DNA of 64,000 bases from an uncultured Clostridia bacterium (GTDB lineage: Bacteria; Bacillota; Clostridia; UMGS1810), in assembly GCA_934463165.1 (NCBI GenBank), contig CAKSJG010000006.1:37804-101803 (forward strand), given 5' to 3'. Under the pieces are notes generated by a model. The model saw only the letters and a program-made list of their open reading frames with translations. It was not told where the DNA came from and searched no databases. The position numbers and the translations under genes are program-made. Below are positions 9,319 through 17,225 of the stretch, piece after piece. Positions within the stretch are counted from its first letter, which is position 1, and each line of letters begins with the position of its first letter.

Positions 9319-10940
9319 CTCTTATCCTCCGTAAAAAATACAATCTCGTTGACGCTGTTCCATAAACCGACATTTCCGGTGTCGTTTGCTATTGTGCCGC
9401 GTCCGTTATATTTAATGTATCTTGCCTTTATTCCGAGCGGATGATACTGATATTCGCTTGAAAGTCCCGTTGCCTGTGTTTCGGGGAGGCTTACCCATTT
9501 TATGCCGTCTGTTGAATAGCTCATAACGTAAACGTCTTTTCGTGTGTGTCCGTTCATCCATGCTATGGCAAATGCTTCCACATCGTAAACCTCGCCTAAA
9601 TCCGCAATGAAATAGCCATCTGTTCCGTCAAACGCGAATCTTGTTCCGATATTTCCGTCTATTGCGGATGTTACGGGGTTCTCTTCCTGCGGCTGATACG
9701 GAGCGGAAATCTCTTTGACGGGAATTACGGTTCCCTTAAAGAGATCAAGGCTGCTGCCTATCTTAACGAGTCTGCCCGTGCTGTCATGCGCATAAAGCAG
9801 GTTTGTTATCTGCCGTTTCAGATTTGTGCTCAGTGATTCCGTATCGTCGCCCTGTTTATATATGCTGCTTTCTTTTGAAAGTATATACATATCCACACCG
9901 TCAAAGTATTTTGAAAGGCTGAACACCGACGCAATATCATCGGCACATACAAGTATATCGTTTCCGCCGTCAAGAGTTAGCGCCGACAGTGAAATGCTCT
10001 TTCCGCCATCTTCGATTACGGTTTTTGACAGAGCGGATATTGTATATTTCACGTTATTATATTCTGCCGTAACACTTTCGCCGTCATAATTTGCATTTAT
10101 GCCGAGAGAGCCGAGAGCTGCCGAAACGGGAATATAGAACTTTCCGTCCGTAAATCCGGGTGCTTTTGTGCTGTCCTTTAGGCTTTGAACAGATTTATCG
10201 GCACAATATTCAGAAAATCCGTCTACAAACGCAGCGGCATTTTTCGTTCTGTAAAGAGCTTTGCCGTCATCATTCAGAAGCGTAAATTCATCTGTGAGCG
10301 TGCTGCCCTCATAAGCATAAACATCATCTATCAGAACAGATGAAGAAGCGCCAGCTTCATATGAAAATTTAACCGCAGTAACCGATTTGACAGGGTTTTT
10401 TGGAGCAAGGGGAATATCTTTTTTTACAAGATTTTCATCTATGTATATATTAATTTTATTCTTGCTTGTCAAAAGCGCCGAGATCTTTGTATATTTGTCT
10501 TTTGGTATATCGTATATCTTTTTGCCGCCGACAACAATGCCGCCGTCTTTAATACTCAAAAACGCAGTCGATTTTGAGTTCCTGTCATAAACAGATACTG
10601 TCAGCGTGCCGGCGCTGTCATCGGGCATTAATTTAAATTCCAAAACAAACGGGCAGCTTTGAGCTCTGAAGTTTTTTGCCATGGAGCATTTGCCGCCGCC
10701 TGCATTTACCGAAAGACTTGCCGCACCCTCTTTGCCGCTTTCGCCCTGCATAACTGTTTTTATACCTGCATTGCTTGCAAAGTTATACCATGAATCCGTC
10801 TCCGATTCGGAATTGAAATTACATATCATATTTTTGCTTACCGTGCCGTAAACCTCTCCGGCACCGATCGGGGAAGGCAACGAAAGTGAACTTATCATTG
10901 CCGCACACAAAACAAACCTGATGCTTTTTTGTTTTTTCAT
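9315..10940 (-). CDS. Secreted protein with LamG-like, copper-amine-oxidase-N-like and F5/8C domains
   Basis: A 541-residue exported protein with a signal peptide ending near PSPIGAGEVYG. Residues about 35-215 form a LamG-like sandwich (WYNFASNAGIK, FVLEFKLMPDD, NKINIYIDENLVKKD). Residues about 245-350 resemble the copper-amine-oxidase N-terminal repeat (DGKFYIPVSAALGSLG, ILVCADDIASVF). Residues about 400-540 are a discoidin/F5/8C (CBM32-like) domain with SAIDGNIGTRFAFDG, GYFIADLGEVYDVEAF and WNSVNEIVFF. It has no catalytic domain, so carbohydrate or matrix binding is likely. Its SD (GGAGG) is strong, and it is first in a coupled pair with the lyase. There is no room for its own promoter after the hairpin at 10988-11013. 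Confidence 0.8.
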   Translation of the reverse strand: MKKQKSIRFVLCAAMISSLSLPSPIGAGEVYGTVSKNMICNFNSESETDSWYNFASNAGIKTVMQGESGKEGAASLSVNAGGGKCSMAKNFRAQSCPFVLEFKLMPDDSAGTLTVSVYDRNSKSTAFLSIKDGGIVVGGKKIYDIPKDKYTKISALLTSKNKINIYIDENLVKKDIPLAPKNPVKSVTAVKFSYEAGASSSVLIDDVYAYEGSTLTDEFTLLNDDGKALYRTKNAAAFVDGFSEYCADKSVQSLKDSTKAPGFTDGKFYIPVSAALGSLGINANYDGESVTAEYNNVKYTISALSKTVIEDGGKSISLSALTLDGGNDILVCADDIASVFSLSKYFDGVDMYILSKESSIYKQGDDTESLSTNLKRQITNLLYAHDSTGRLVKIGSSLDLFKGTVIPVKEISAPYQPQEENPVTSAIDGNIGTRFAFDGTDGYFIADLGEVYDVEAFAIAWMNGHTRKDVYVMSYSTDGIKWVSLPETQATGLSSEYQYHPLGIKARYIKYNGRGTIANDTGNVGLWNSVNEIVFFTEDKR

Positions 10941-10981
10941 TTTTACCTCCGCCTGTGTTGTTTTTAAATCTCATATATTTT

Positions 10982-11013
10982 AAAAAAGAAGCAATATGAA
11001 ATTATACTGCTTC
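10982..11013 (-). terminator. Rho-independent terminator between two surface-protein genes
   Basis: On the minus strand a 10-bp stem (one G-U pair) with a 6-nt loop is followed at once by six T. It lies after the 396-aa gene and only about 45 bp before the start of the F5/8C gene. This could reduce expression of the downstream lyase locus relative to the first gene. Confidence 0.75.
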
Positions 11014-11040
11014 TCTTTATATTTCACACTCCGGCATTTA

Positions 11041-11205
11041 TGCCTGCACTCACAACTTTTAATCCGTATATTTTTTTGCGCATCTGTCTGTTTCGGCACC
11101 GGGAGTTAAACCCGATAACAGATTTAATTCCCGACTGCCTGACAGTCATCTCTATTCACTCAATCACGCAGCCTGCAAGAAGTGTGCCGCCGCGCAAGGA
11201 GCAAG
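11041..11205. other. Structured non-coding segment (possible 3' UTR RNA element)
   Basis: No ORF is supported here. Nested pairing is visible: outer arms at 11084-11088 and 11141-11145, then 11095-11098 with 11136-11139, then an 11-bp arm at 11100-11110 with 11123-11133 (one G-U on the plus strand, A-C on the minus strand), with a 12-nt loop. A smaller hairpin lies near 11035-11048. I do not recognise a known riboswitch class. Confidence 0.35.
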
Positions 11206-12396
11206 CTAATTAATTATTGCACTTTTCTCAAGCTCGTTTGCTTTTGCATAAGGTGTAAGCGTATTGTAAGAATCTATGACAATCTGCTTTACTTTTGCTG
11301 CGTCTTCGGAAACAGCACCTGTTGCCGTAAGATCAGCTTCCTGTCCTTTAGCAACTGTTACCGACTTGGAATCAACAATACCTATAAGTGTTTTATCGCT
11401 GCCGTATACAGCATTTACCAAAATTGCATTTACATCCGCATCGCTGTTATTTGCAAAGTTAACCTTAAATGTGTTATTACCGATTGTAAATTTTGCATCT
11501 CCGAAATCTACAATATAATTTACATTGTATTTTGCCGCAAGTTCGTCATATTTTACCTGAACAGCTGCCGCATTATCAAATATTTTACCTGCAAGAGCTG
11601 TGTAAACTTTATTTGCCGCAAGATCTGATAATTCACTGTTTAAAGTGATGATTCCGTTTTCACCGAAAAATTCCATGATGTCTTTAACTCCGGCTGCATC
11701 TGTTGCGGAAGCTAATGCATCGGTAAGCGAGTTATAACGTTTATTGACAATGTTAACGATATAGTTATCACCTGTCACAAAATCAAATCCCACATTAGCG
11801 ATTACACATCCATTAAGATTGGTAAGTCCCGCCTTTTTTAATGTTTCATCTGATAAAATTTTTCTTGTTTCTACAATTGTAAATTTATCATCTGTTTTTT
11901 TACTTATAACGCACTTATTTTCTGTCTTATCAAGTACAATTTTAATCGTACACCATTTATCATATGAAATTCCGAAATCTTTTATTTTTAAATAACCGTT
12001 CCAAACATAGTTTTTGCCATTATTAAGATTGGCCGTTATAAAATTCTCGTGACTAATCATAAATCTAAAGGCTGCATTCTCCATAAAAGAATTATCCTGT
12101 GATGATTCGGGTTTTTTTGCATAAAAATCAAATTCGGAAGAAATGAATTTTACACCATCGGCATCATTTGGCGAATAATATGAACCACTTTTAATTTTTG
12201 CAACCGTTAAATCGCTTATTGCAGATTCTGTAACATAATCTGCTGCACCTACAATTCTGTTTGCGCCATTTGTTTTGCTAAAGTCATATGTTTTAGTTGT
12301 AGTGGGCTCATACGCTGCATCAGCACTCATCGGCATACAAAAAACAACCGACAGGCAAATACACAAGCTTAAAAATAAAGAAACTAATTTTTTCAA
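11206..12396 (-). CDS. Small secreted LamG-like surface protein
   Basis: A 396-residue exported protein starting at a TTG codon placed 8 bases after an excellent SD (GAGGAGG). The signal peptide is MKKLVSLFLSLCICLSVVF with cleavage near ADA/AY. Residues about 30-195 look like a LamG-type sandwich (WNGYLKIKDFGISYDKWC, IKIVLDKTENKCVISKK). A helical segment (residues about 205-290) and a C-terminal beta domain (VNAILVNAVYGSDKTL, ending in SYNTLTPYAKANE) follow. The same three-part order occurs in the first half of the 935-aa SLH protein, so the two share an origin. It has no anchor, no catalytic motif and no recognised family name. It is followed by a terminator. Confidence 0.7.
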   Translation of the reverse strand: MKKLVSLFLSLCICLSVVFCMPMSADAAYEPTTTKTYDFSKTNGANRIVGAADYVTESAISDLTVAKIKSGSYYSPNDADGVKFISSEFDFYAKKPESSQDNSFMENAAFRFMISHENFITANLNNGKNYVWNGYLKIKDFGISYDKWCTIKIVLDKTENKCVISKKTDDKFTIVETRKILSDETLKKAGLTNLNGCVIANVGFDFVTGDNYIVNIVNKRYNSLTDALASATDAAGVKDIMEFFGENGIITLNSELSDLAANKVYTALAGKIFDNAAAVQVKYDELAAKYNVNYIVDFGDAKFTIGNNTFKVNFANNSDADVNAILVNAVYGSDKTLIGIVDSKSVTVAKGQEADLTATGAVSEDAAKVKQIVIDSYNTLTPYAKANELEKSAIIN

Positions 12397-12768
12397 TTTG
12401 AATTCCTCCTCAAAATTAAATTATTGATAAATTATCAGCTGCAAAGATATGACGGAATGCCCGAATATTACTATGTAAAACTTTAGTCGTATTACTGTTT
12501 TTCGTTATTTAATAGGATATCATCTGTTTAACATTTCGGACATGCAACGGCAAAGCCTTGCTTTTTTTCTTTCAAAATACTTAAGTTTTCACCTCTTTCC
12601 ATAATTTCGTATGCAGATTTAAAATTTTTATTCGGGCATGTTTTACATTGGTGACAATTCGCATTTAGTATTTATAATAATAACTTATAAATACTCTTTT
12701 GTACATGGAAAAATATGCCTGACGTTTAATAAAATCCGCTTTGAATTAAATGAATAAAATTAATATAC
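12397..12768. other. Intergenic region between divergent surface gene and AraC regulator
   Basis: This stretch must hold the promoter of the leftward 396-aa gene, but I cannot find a convincing -35/-10 pair for it. One 24-codon reading frame on the minus strand (12528-12602, ending in ACPKC) lacks a good SD and is not called as a gene. Confidence 0.5.
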
Positions 12769-12797
12769 TTGACAAATCTTTTCACGCAGTGTATAAT
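12769..12797 (+). promoter_or_regulatory. Sigma-A promoter of the AraC regulator
   Basis: Perfect TTGACA (12769-12774), a 17-bp spacer and perfect TATAAT (12792-12797). Transcription should start near 12804, giving a leader of about 85 nt. Confidence 0.85.
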
Positions 12798-12833
12798 CAA
12801 GTATCATCTGTTTAAATATATTATAACTGTATA

Positions 12834-12854
12834 TTTGTATAAAGTATATACAAA
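12834..12854. promoter_or_regulatory. Inverted repeat in the leader of the AraC gene, candidate operator
   Basis: A perfect 8-bp inverted repeat (TTTGTATA / TATACAAA) is separated by 5 bp, located 30 bp after the predicted start site and 35 bp before the ATG. It could be an operator or a weak hairpin. Confidence 0.4.
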
Positions 12855-12889
12855 TTTAGTCATATTTTTTGTGAAATCGGGTGATTTTT

Positions 12890-13687
12890 ATGAGCAACAA
12901 TTTTGAAGTTGATCGAATAACAGAATATTATAATGTAGCATTTCCGGGTCCCGTTATACACGGCGGACATTCTCATTCCGATTATGAGTTAAATTATATA
13001 TTGGAAGGACAGCTTGAGGTTGTATATGAAGACAGGGCGTATTCACTGAAAGCAGGCGATGTTTTTATCGGCGAGCCTGTCGGATTTCATTCTAACAGTA
13101 TTAAACTCGGAAAGTATACAGAATTTATTTCCGTGCATTTTACGGCGAATTTTGACACACCGTCGGAGCAATCATATGTGTATACCCTAACCGAAAACGA
13201 AAGAAAAATTGCTGATATTATTGTTAACGATCTGACAGAAGCAAAAACAGGAAACGGAAAATTCAGCAAAAGTAATCCTGTTTATGATATAACGATAAAG
13301 CTTTTTTATGTTCTTATAGCAAAGCTGCAAGGCAGAACTCAGGAGGTGCGTTTTGCAAAAACGAAGGAAGCCGCCATATACAACACAGCCGTGCATTATA
13401 TGAAAAACAACATTGACAAGACGCTTAAAATTGATGACATTGCGCGCAAATGCAGCGTTTGCCAGACAACGCTGAAAAAAGTTTTTTCAAATTATACAAA
13501 CATGGGAGTTGCAAATTTCTTTTTGAACCTAAAGCTTAAAGAAGCAATGAAAATGCTTGTCAGCGGAATGAGCATTGACGCGGTGAGTGAACAGTTAGGA
13601 TTTTCATCACAGGCATATTTTTCAAACTGTTTTAAAAGAGAGCTCGGCATTACACCGATAAAATATAAAAAAGAAAACGGTATGTGA
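12890..13687 (+). CDS. AraC-family regulator with cupin sensor domain
   Basis: About 265 residues. The N-terminal half is a cupin ligand-binding domain (HGGHSHSDYELNYILEG, then KAGDVFIGEP). The last 95 residues hold two helix-turn-helix units: KIDDIARKCSVCQTTLKKVF and IDAVSEQLGFSSQAYFSNCF, followed by the family signature ELGITPIKYK. I place the start at ATG 12890, 5 bases after GGGTGA, rather than GTG 12881, which lies inside that SD. It is divergent from the surface-glycan locus and probably activates it in response to a sugar (inference). Confidence 0.85.
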   Translation: MSNNFEVDRITEYYNVAFPGPVIHGGHSHSDYELNYILEGQLEVVYEDRAYSLKAGDVFIGEPVGFHSNSIKLGKYTEFISVHFTANFDTPSEQSYVYTLTENERKIADIIVNDLTEAKTGNGKFSKSNPVYDITIKLFYVLIAKLQGRTQEVRFAKTKEAAIYNTAVHYMKNNIDKTLKIDDIARKCSVCQTTLKKVFSNYTNMGVANFFLNLKLKEAMKMLVSGMSIDAVSEQLGFSSQAYFSNCFKRELGITPIKYKKENGM

Positions 13688-13721
13688 ATGAGATAAATGC
13701 ATAAAGCCAAAAACAGAATAT

Positions 13722-13770
13722 ACAAAAAAACAAGAGCAGGGATAAACGGTATAAATAATTCCTGCTCTTG
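13722..13770 (-). terminator. Terminator of the SH3-3D gene
   Basis: Arms at 13731-13740 and 13761-13770 form a perfect 10-bp stem with a 20-nt loop. On the minus strand it is followed by a run of seven T. Confidence 0.6.
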
Positions 13771-13873
13771 TAATATGGAAAATATTTAACTGTAAATTGT
13801 GTGATAAATTACTTAAATTAATACGTTTAAAATTAAACTAATAAAAAATATTTGACAATTATGTTTGGGTGAA

Positions 13874-14479
13874 TTATTGGATTACATACACATTATGGTA
13901 TCCTGTAACCAACGAACACTGATAGTGATTGTCGCACATAATATCTACATGATTGTAACCTATATATCCGGTATCTTCAACAATTCTGTAGCCGATTCCT
14001 TCTATATATATTCTTGAACCGAAAGGAACGCCTTTCATACCGCATGATCTTCCGGATGTTGCCCTTGTGCCGCTTGCCGTGATTCCCGAGGTGCCTCCGC
14101 AGCAGCTGTAGCATATGTCATATCCGGTTGTTCTGCATAATCCCAAACTCTTTACCTGTTCATAACCTGTCAGCGGTCTTGCGGTTTGTGTTACATATTG
14201 GGAACTTATACATCCCCATACTCCGTTATAAATAACATAAACCCAACCGTCAGATTGTATACCGTTTCCTCTGATAACGCAATTACGTGTTAATTGTCCG
14301 ATAGCGGGATAGTTTGTTCCGCATCCGCTTCTGACATTTAAAACATCAGCATCAACTCTATATATATAGTAGCTGTCCCAGTCTTCAGCGGCTTTGGCAT
14401 CAGCACTTACGGAAAGTGCCGCAAATAAAGAAACAACAAATGCAGCCGCCAAAAGTAATGTTTTGATAGATTTTTTCAT
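13874..14479 (-). CDS. Exported SH3b and 3D-domain cell-wall protein
   Basis: About 201 residues, starting at ATG 14479, which lies 8 bases after GGAGG; a more upstream ATG has no SD. A signal peptide (KTLLLAAAFVVSLFAALSV) is followed by a bacterial SH3 domain (ADVLNVRSGCGTNYPAIGQL to GCISSQYV, residues about 40-105). The C-terminal 3D domain (residues about 130-200) shows GTRATSGRSCGMKG, PFGSRIYIEG, VEDTG and HVDIMC; 3D domains carry three conserved Asp and are related to the MltA and Rpf/Stl-type muralytic fold. Likely role: peptidoglycan cleavage outside the cell. It is monocistronic with its own promoter and terminator. Confidence 0.82.
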   Translation of the reverse strand: MKKSIKTLLLAAAFVVSLFAALSVSADAKAAEDWDSYYIYRVDADVLNVRSGCGTNYPAIGQLTRNCVIRGNGIQSDGWVYVIYNGVWGCISSQYVTQTARPLTGYEQVKSLGLCRTTGYDICYSCCGGTSGITASGTRATSGRSCGMKGVPFGSRIYIEGIGYRIVEDTGYIGYNHVDIMCDNHYQCSLVTGYHNVYVIQ

Positions 14480-14664
14480 AATAATAACCTCCATTTATTT
14501 CCTTACGCAATTACCGTTATATTCTGCACACAAGAAAATAAATTATACAGAATATAATAATTTTTCCTCAATCGGGAAAATTACATAACAGAAATTACTC
14601 TGTGTTTTTTGCAGCAATTGATCATTGATAAATGCCATTTATTATTAGCTCTAAACGCCACACG
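14480..14664 (-). promoter_or_regulatory. Long structured leader of the SH3-3D gene
   Basis: The predicted 5' UTR is about 185 nt. It holds a perfect 10-bp inverted repeat (14517-14526 with 14548-14557) and a 6-bp hairpin near 14562-14580. A c-di-AMP (ydaO) riboswitch is common before such genes, but I do not see its conserved blocks, so the class is unassigned. Confidence 0.4.
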
Positions 14665-14670
14665 TCGGTC

Positions 14671-14699
14671 ATTATAACATATTAGTTTTTAAAAGGCAA
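14671..14699 (-). promoter_or_regulatory. Promoter of the SH3-3D gene
   Basis: On the minus strand: TTGCCT (14699-14694), a 17-bp spacer, TATAAT (14676-14671). Confidence 0.7.
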
Positions 14700-14848
14700 G
14701 ACAAAATTTGGTAATATAAAAATATTTGTTAATATTTACCAATAAAAAAAATTGTATATTTCTTACATTTTTTATGTTACAGTTCAATAATTTTTCAAAA
14801 AAACAGGACATTTTTTGCGATTCGACAAATTTGAGATTCTGCTAATAA

Positions 14849-14877
14849 TTGACAATTTTATAAAACGGATGTATAAT
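14849..14877 (+). promoter_or_regulatory. Promoter of copA
   Basis: Perfect TTGACA (14849-14854), 17-bp spacer, perfect TATAAT (14872-14877). The leader is only about 20 nt. I see no CopY-type (TACAnnTGTA) operator next to it. Confidence 0.85.
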
Positions 14878-14902
14878 ATATACTAATAAGGTAGGTGTTA
14901 AA

Positions 14903-17158
14903 ATGAGGAAATTCAAAGTAACAGGAATGAACTGCGCGGCATGCAGCTCAAGGGTTGAGAGGATGGTTTCTCAGTTGCCGGGAATGAAAGAATGCAGCGT
15001 AAACCTTTTAACCGGTATAATGACCGTTGACAGCGATATACCTGATGATAAAATCATTGCGGCTGTTAAAAATGCGGGATACGGCGCTTCCTTATATAAC
15101 AATTTTGAAAGCGGCGAAAAAGTAAAAGAAGAAAAAACCGATGATTTTTCACAGCTCAAAAAGCGTTTTATATCATCCGTTGTTTTTCTTTTGATATTAA
15201 TGTACTTTTCAATGGGTCATATGATGTGGAACCTGCCTCTGCCGCCGTTTTTTAATGATAATCACATAGCAATGGGGCTTGTGCAGCTATTGCTGACCAC
15301 GGTTATAATGGTAATTAATCAGAGGTTTTTTATAAGCGGCACAAAGGCTCTTATTCACAGATCACCTAACATGGATACACTGGTAGCATTAGGCTCTGCC
15401 ACTGCATTTATATACAGTCTGTATGCCCTGTTTGCAATGACCGATGCTGCAGTAAGGGGAAATTCCGAACAGGTTATGCACTATATGCACGAATTTTATT
15501 TTGAATCCGCGGCAATGATACTCACTCTTATAACCGTCGGAAAAATGCTTGAGGCATATTCAAAAGGAAAAACAACAAATGCACTTAAGGCGCTTTCAAA
15601 TCTTGCGCCGAAAAATGCAACCGTAATACGCGACGGCAAAGAAACGGTTATAAACATCTCGGAGCTTAAAAAGAATGATGTGTTTATAGTCAAGCCCGGT
15701 GAAAGCATACCGGCGGACGGAACGGTAAACAAGGGCGAAAGCTCGGTTGATGAATCGGCACTGACAGGTGAAAGCGTGCCCGTTGATAAAAAACCGGGTG
15801 ACAAGGTGTCGGCGGCAACAATCAACAAATACGGCTTCATAAAGTGCACGGCAACGGATGTCGGCGAAGATACAATGCTCGGAAAAATAATTCAAATGGT
15901 GAGCGACGCTTCGTCCGGAAAGGCACCTATAGCAAAAATTGCCGACAAGGTATCGGGAGTGTTTGTGCCGACGGTAATAGCAATTGCCGTAATAACAACT
16001 ATCATATGGCTTATCCTCGGAGAAAGCTCCGGATTTGCGCTTGCAAGAGGAATATCTGTGCTCGTTATCAGCTGCCCGTGCGCCCTCGGACTTGCGACAC
16101 CGGTTGCAATCATGGTCGGAAGCGGAGTCGGTGCAAAAAACGGAATACTTTTTAAAACCGCGGAAGCGCTTGAGGAAACCGGAAAAATTAAGGTTGCCGT
16201 CTTTGACAAAACAGGCACGATTACAATGGGAAATCCGTCGGTTACGGATGTGTATACGGCAGATGATATATCGGAAGAGCATTTTTTGAGGCTTGTTTAC
16301 TCTCTTGAAAAAAAGAGCGAACATCCTCTCGGAAAAGCAATATGCAGCTATTGCGACGAAAAAAATATACCTTTTGAAGAATCAAGCGAATTTACCGTAC
16401 TTCCGGGAAGCGGACTTTCTGCCGTTATAGGAAACAGCAAGGTATTGGGAACTAATGTTAAATATATGTCGGAAGCACAAAAAGCGGATAAGAAATTTAT
16501 CGACATTGCCGAAAAATACGCCGAAAGCGGCAAAACGCCGATGATATTTTCGGAAAATGATAAAATAATCGGTATTATTGCCGTTGCGGACACGATAAAA
16601 CCGGACAGCAAAGAAGCAATAGACAGAATTAAAAAAATGGGAATAAAAACCGTGATGCTTACGGGTGACAACAAAAAGACCGCAGATGCAATAGGAAAAG
16701 AATGCGGAGTTGACGAAACCATTGCCGATGTTCTGCCCGATGAAAAGGCAAATAGGGTTAATGAATATAAAAAATACGGAAAGGTTGCAATGATAGGTGA
16801 CGGAATAAATGATGCACCTGCGCTCACCGTGGCGGACACGGGAATTGCAATCGGAGCCGGAACGGATGTTGCCATAGACGCGGCGGATATCGTGCTTGTC
16901 AAAAACTCTCTTGATGATGCGGCATCGGCAGTAACGCTCAGCAGAGCAACGCTTAAAAACATAAAAGAAAATCTGTTTTGGGCATTTATCTATAACATAA
17001 TAGGAATACCGCTTGCAGCAGGAGTATGGATTTATGCATTCGGCTGGAAGCTGAACCCAATGTTCGGCGCGGCAGCAATGAGTTTATCGAGTTTTTGCGT
17101 TGTAATGAATGCGCTCAGACTGAACTTTGTCAAACTCAAATCAAAAAGCAAAAAATAA
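14903..17158 (+). CDS. copA: Copper-exporting P1B-type ATPase CopA
   Basis: A 751-residue membrane ATPase that pumps Cu(I) out of the cytoplasm. One heavy-metal-associated domain at the N terminus carries GMNCAACSS (residues 8-16). Membrane segments flank the actuator domain (DESALTGESVPVDK). The ion-binding CPC is in SCPCALGLATP near residue 391. The phosphorylation site DKTGTIT is near residue 435, and the hinge GDGINDAP is near residue 632. The final membrane helices end in CVVMNALRLNFVKL, with the Asn/Met/Ser residues typical of Cu(I) pumps. The length is normal for a single-HMA CopA. It is monocistronic; no copZ or csoR lies beside it, so copper control must come from elsewhere. Confidence 0.93.
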   Translation: MRKFKVTGMNCAACSSRVERMVSQLPGMKECSVNLLTGIMTVDSDIPDDKIIAAVKNAGYGASLYNNFESGEKVKEEKTDDFSQLKKRFISSVVFLLILMYFSMGHMMWNLPLPPFFNDNHIAMGLVQLLLTTVIMVINQRFFISGTKALIHRSPNMDTLVALGSATAFIYSLYALFAMTDAAVRGNSEQVMHYMHEFYFESAAMILTLITVGKMLEAYSKGKTTNALKALSNLAPKNATVIRDGKETVINISELKKNDVFIVKPGESIPADGTVNKGESSVDESALTGESVPVDKKPGDKVSAATINKYGFIKCTATDVGEDTMLGKIIQMVSDASSGKAPIAKIADKVSGVFVPTVIAIAVITTIIWLILGESSGFALARGISVLVISCPCALGLATPVAIMVGSGVGAKNGILFKTAEALEETGKIKVAVFDKTGTITMGNPSVTDVYTADDISEEHFLRLVYSLEKKSEHPLGKAICSYCDEKNIPFEESSEFTVLPGSGLSAVIGNSKVLGTNVKYMSEAQKADKKFIDIAEKYAESGKTPMIFSENDKIIGIIAVADTIKPDSKEAIDRIKKMGIKTVMLTGDNKKTADAIGKECGVDETIADVLPDEKANRVNEYKKYGKVAMIGDGINDAPALTVADTGIAIGAGTDVAIDAADIVLVKNSLDDAASAVTLSRATLKNIKENLFWAFIYNIIGIPLAAGVWIYAFGWKLNPMFGAAAMSLSSFCVVMNALRLNFVKLKSKSKK

Positions 17159-17165
17159 AAGTCTA

Positions 17166-17210
17166 AAAAACATGGATTAAATGCATAAGCTGCATTTAAT
17201 CCATGTTTTT
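17166..17210. terminator. Bidirectional terminator between copA and thrS
   Basis: A perfect 15-bp stem (17171-17185 with 17191-17205) with a 5-nt loop is extended by A5 on the left and T5 on the right, so it can stop both convergent genes. Confidence 0.9.
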
Positions 17211-17225
17211 ATTTATAACATTATT

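Noticed and set aside
12528..12602. A 24-codon minus-strand frame ending in ACPKC, upstream of the 396-aa gene
   Set aside because: No Shine-Dalgarno at a usable distance from the ATG and no context for a signalling peptide; length is within chance in this composition.
14480..14700. c-di-AMP (ydaO) riboswitch before the SH3-3D gene
   Set aside because: The gene type fits, but the conserved blocks of the class were not found in the leader.
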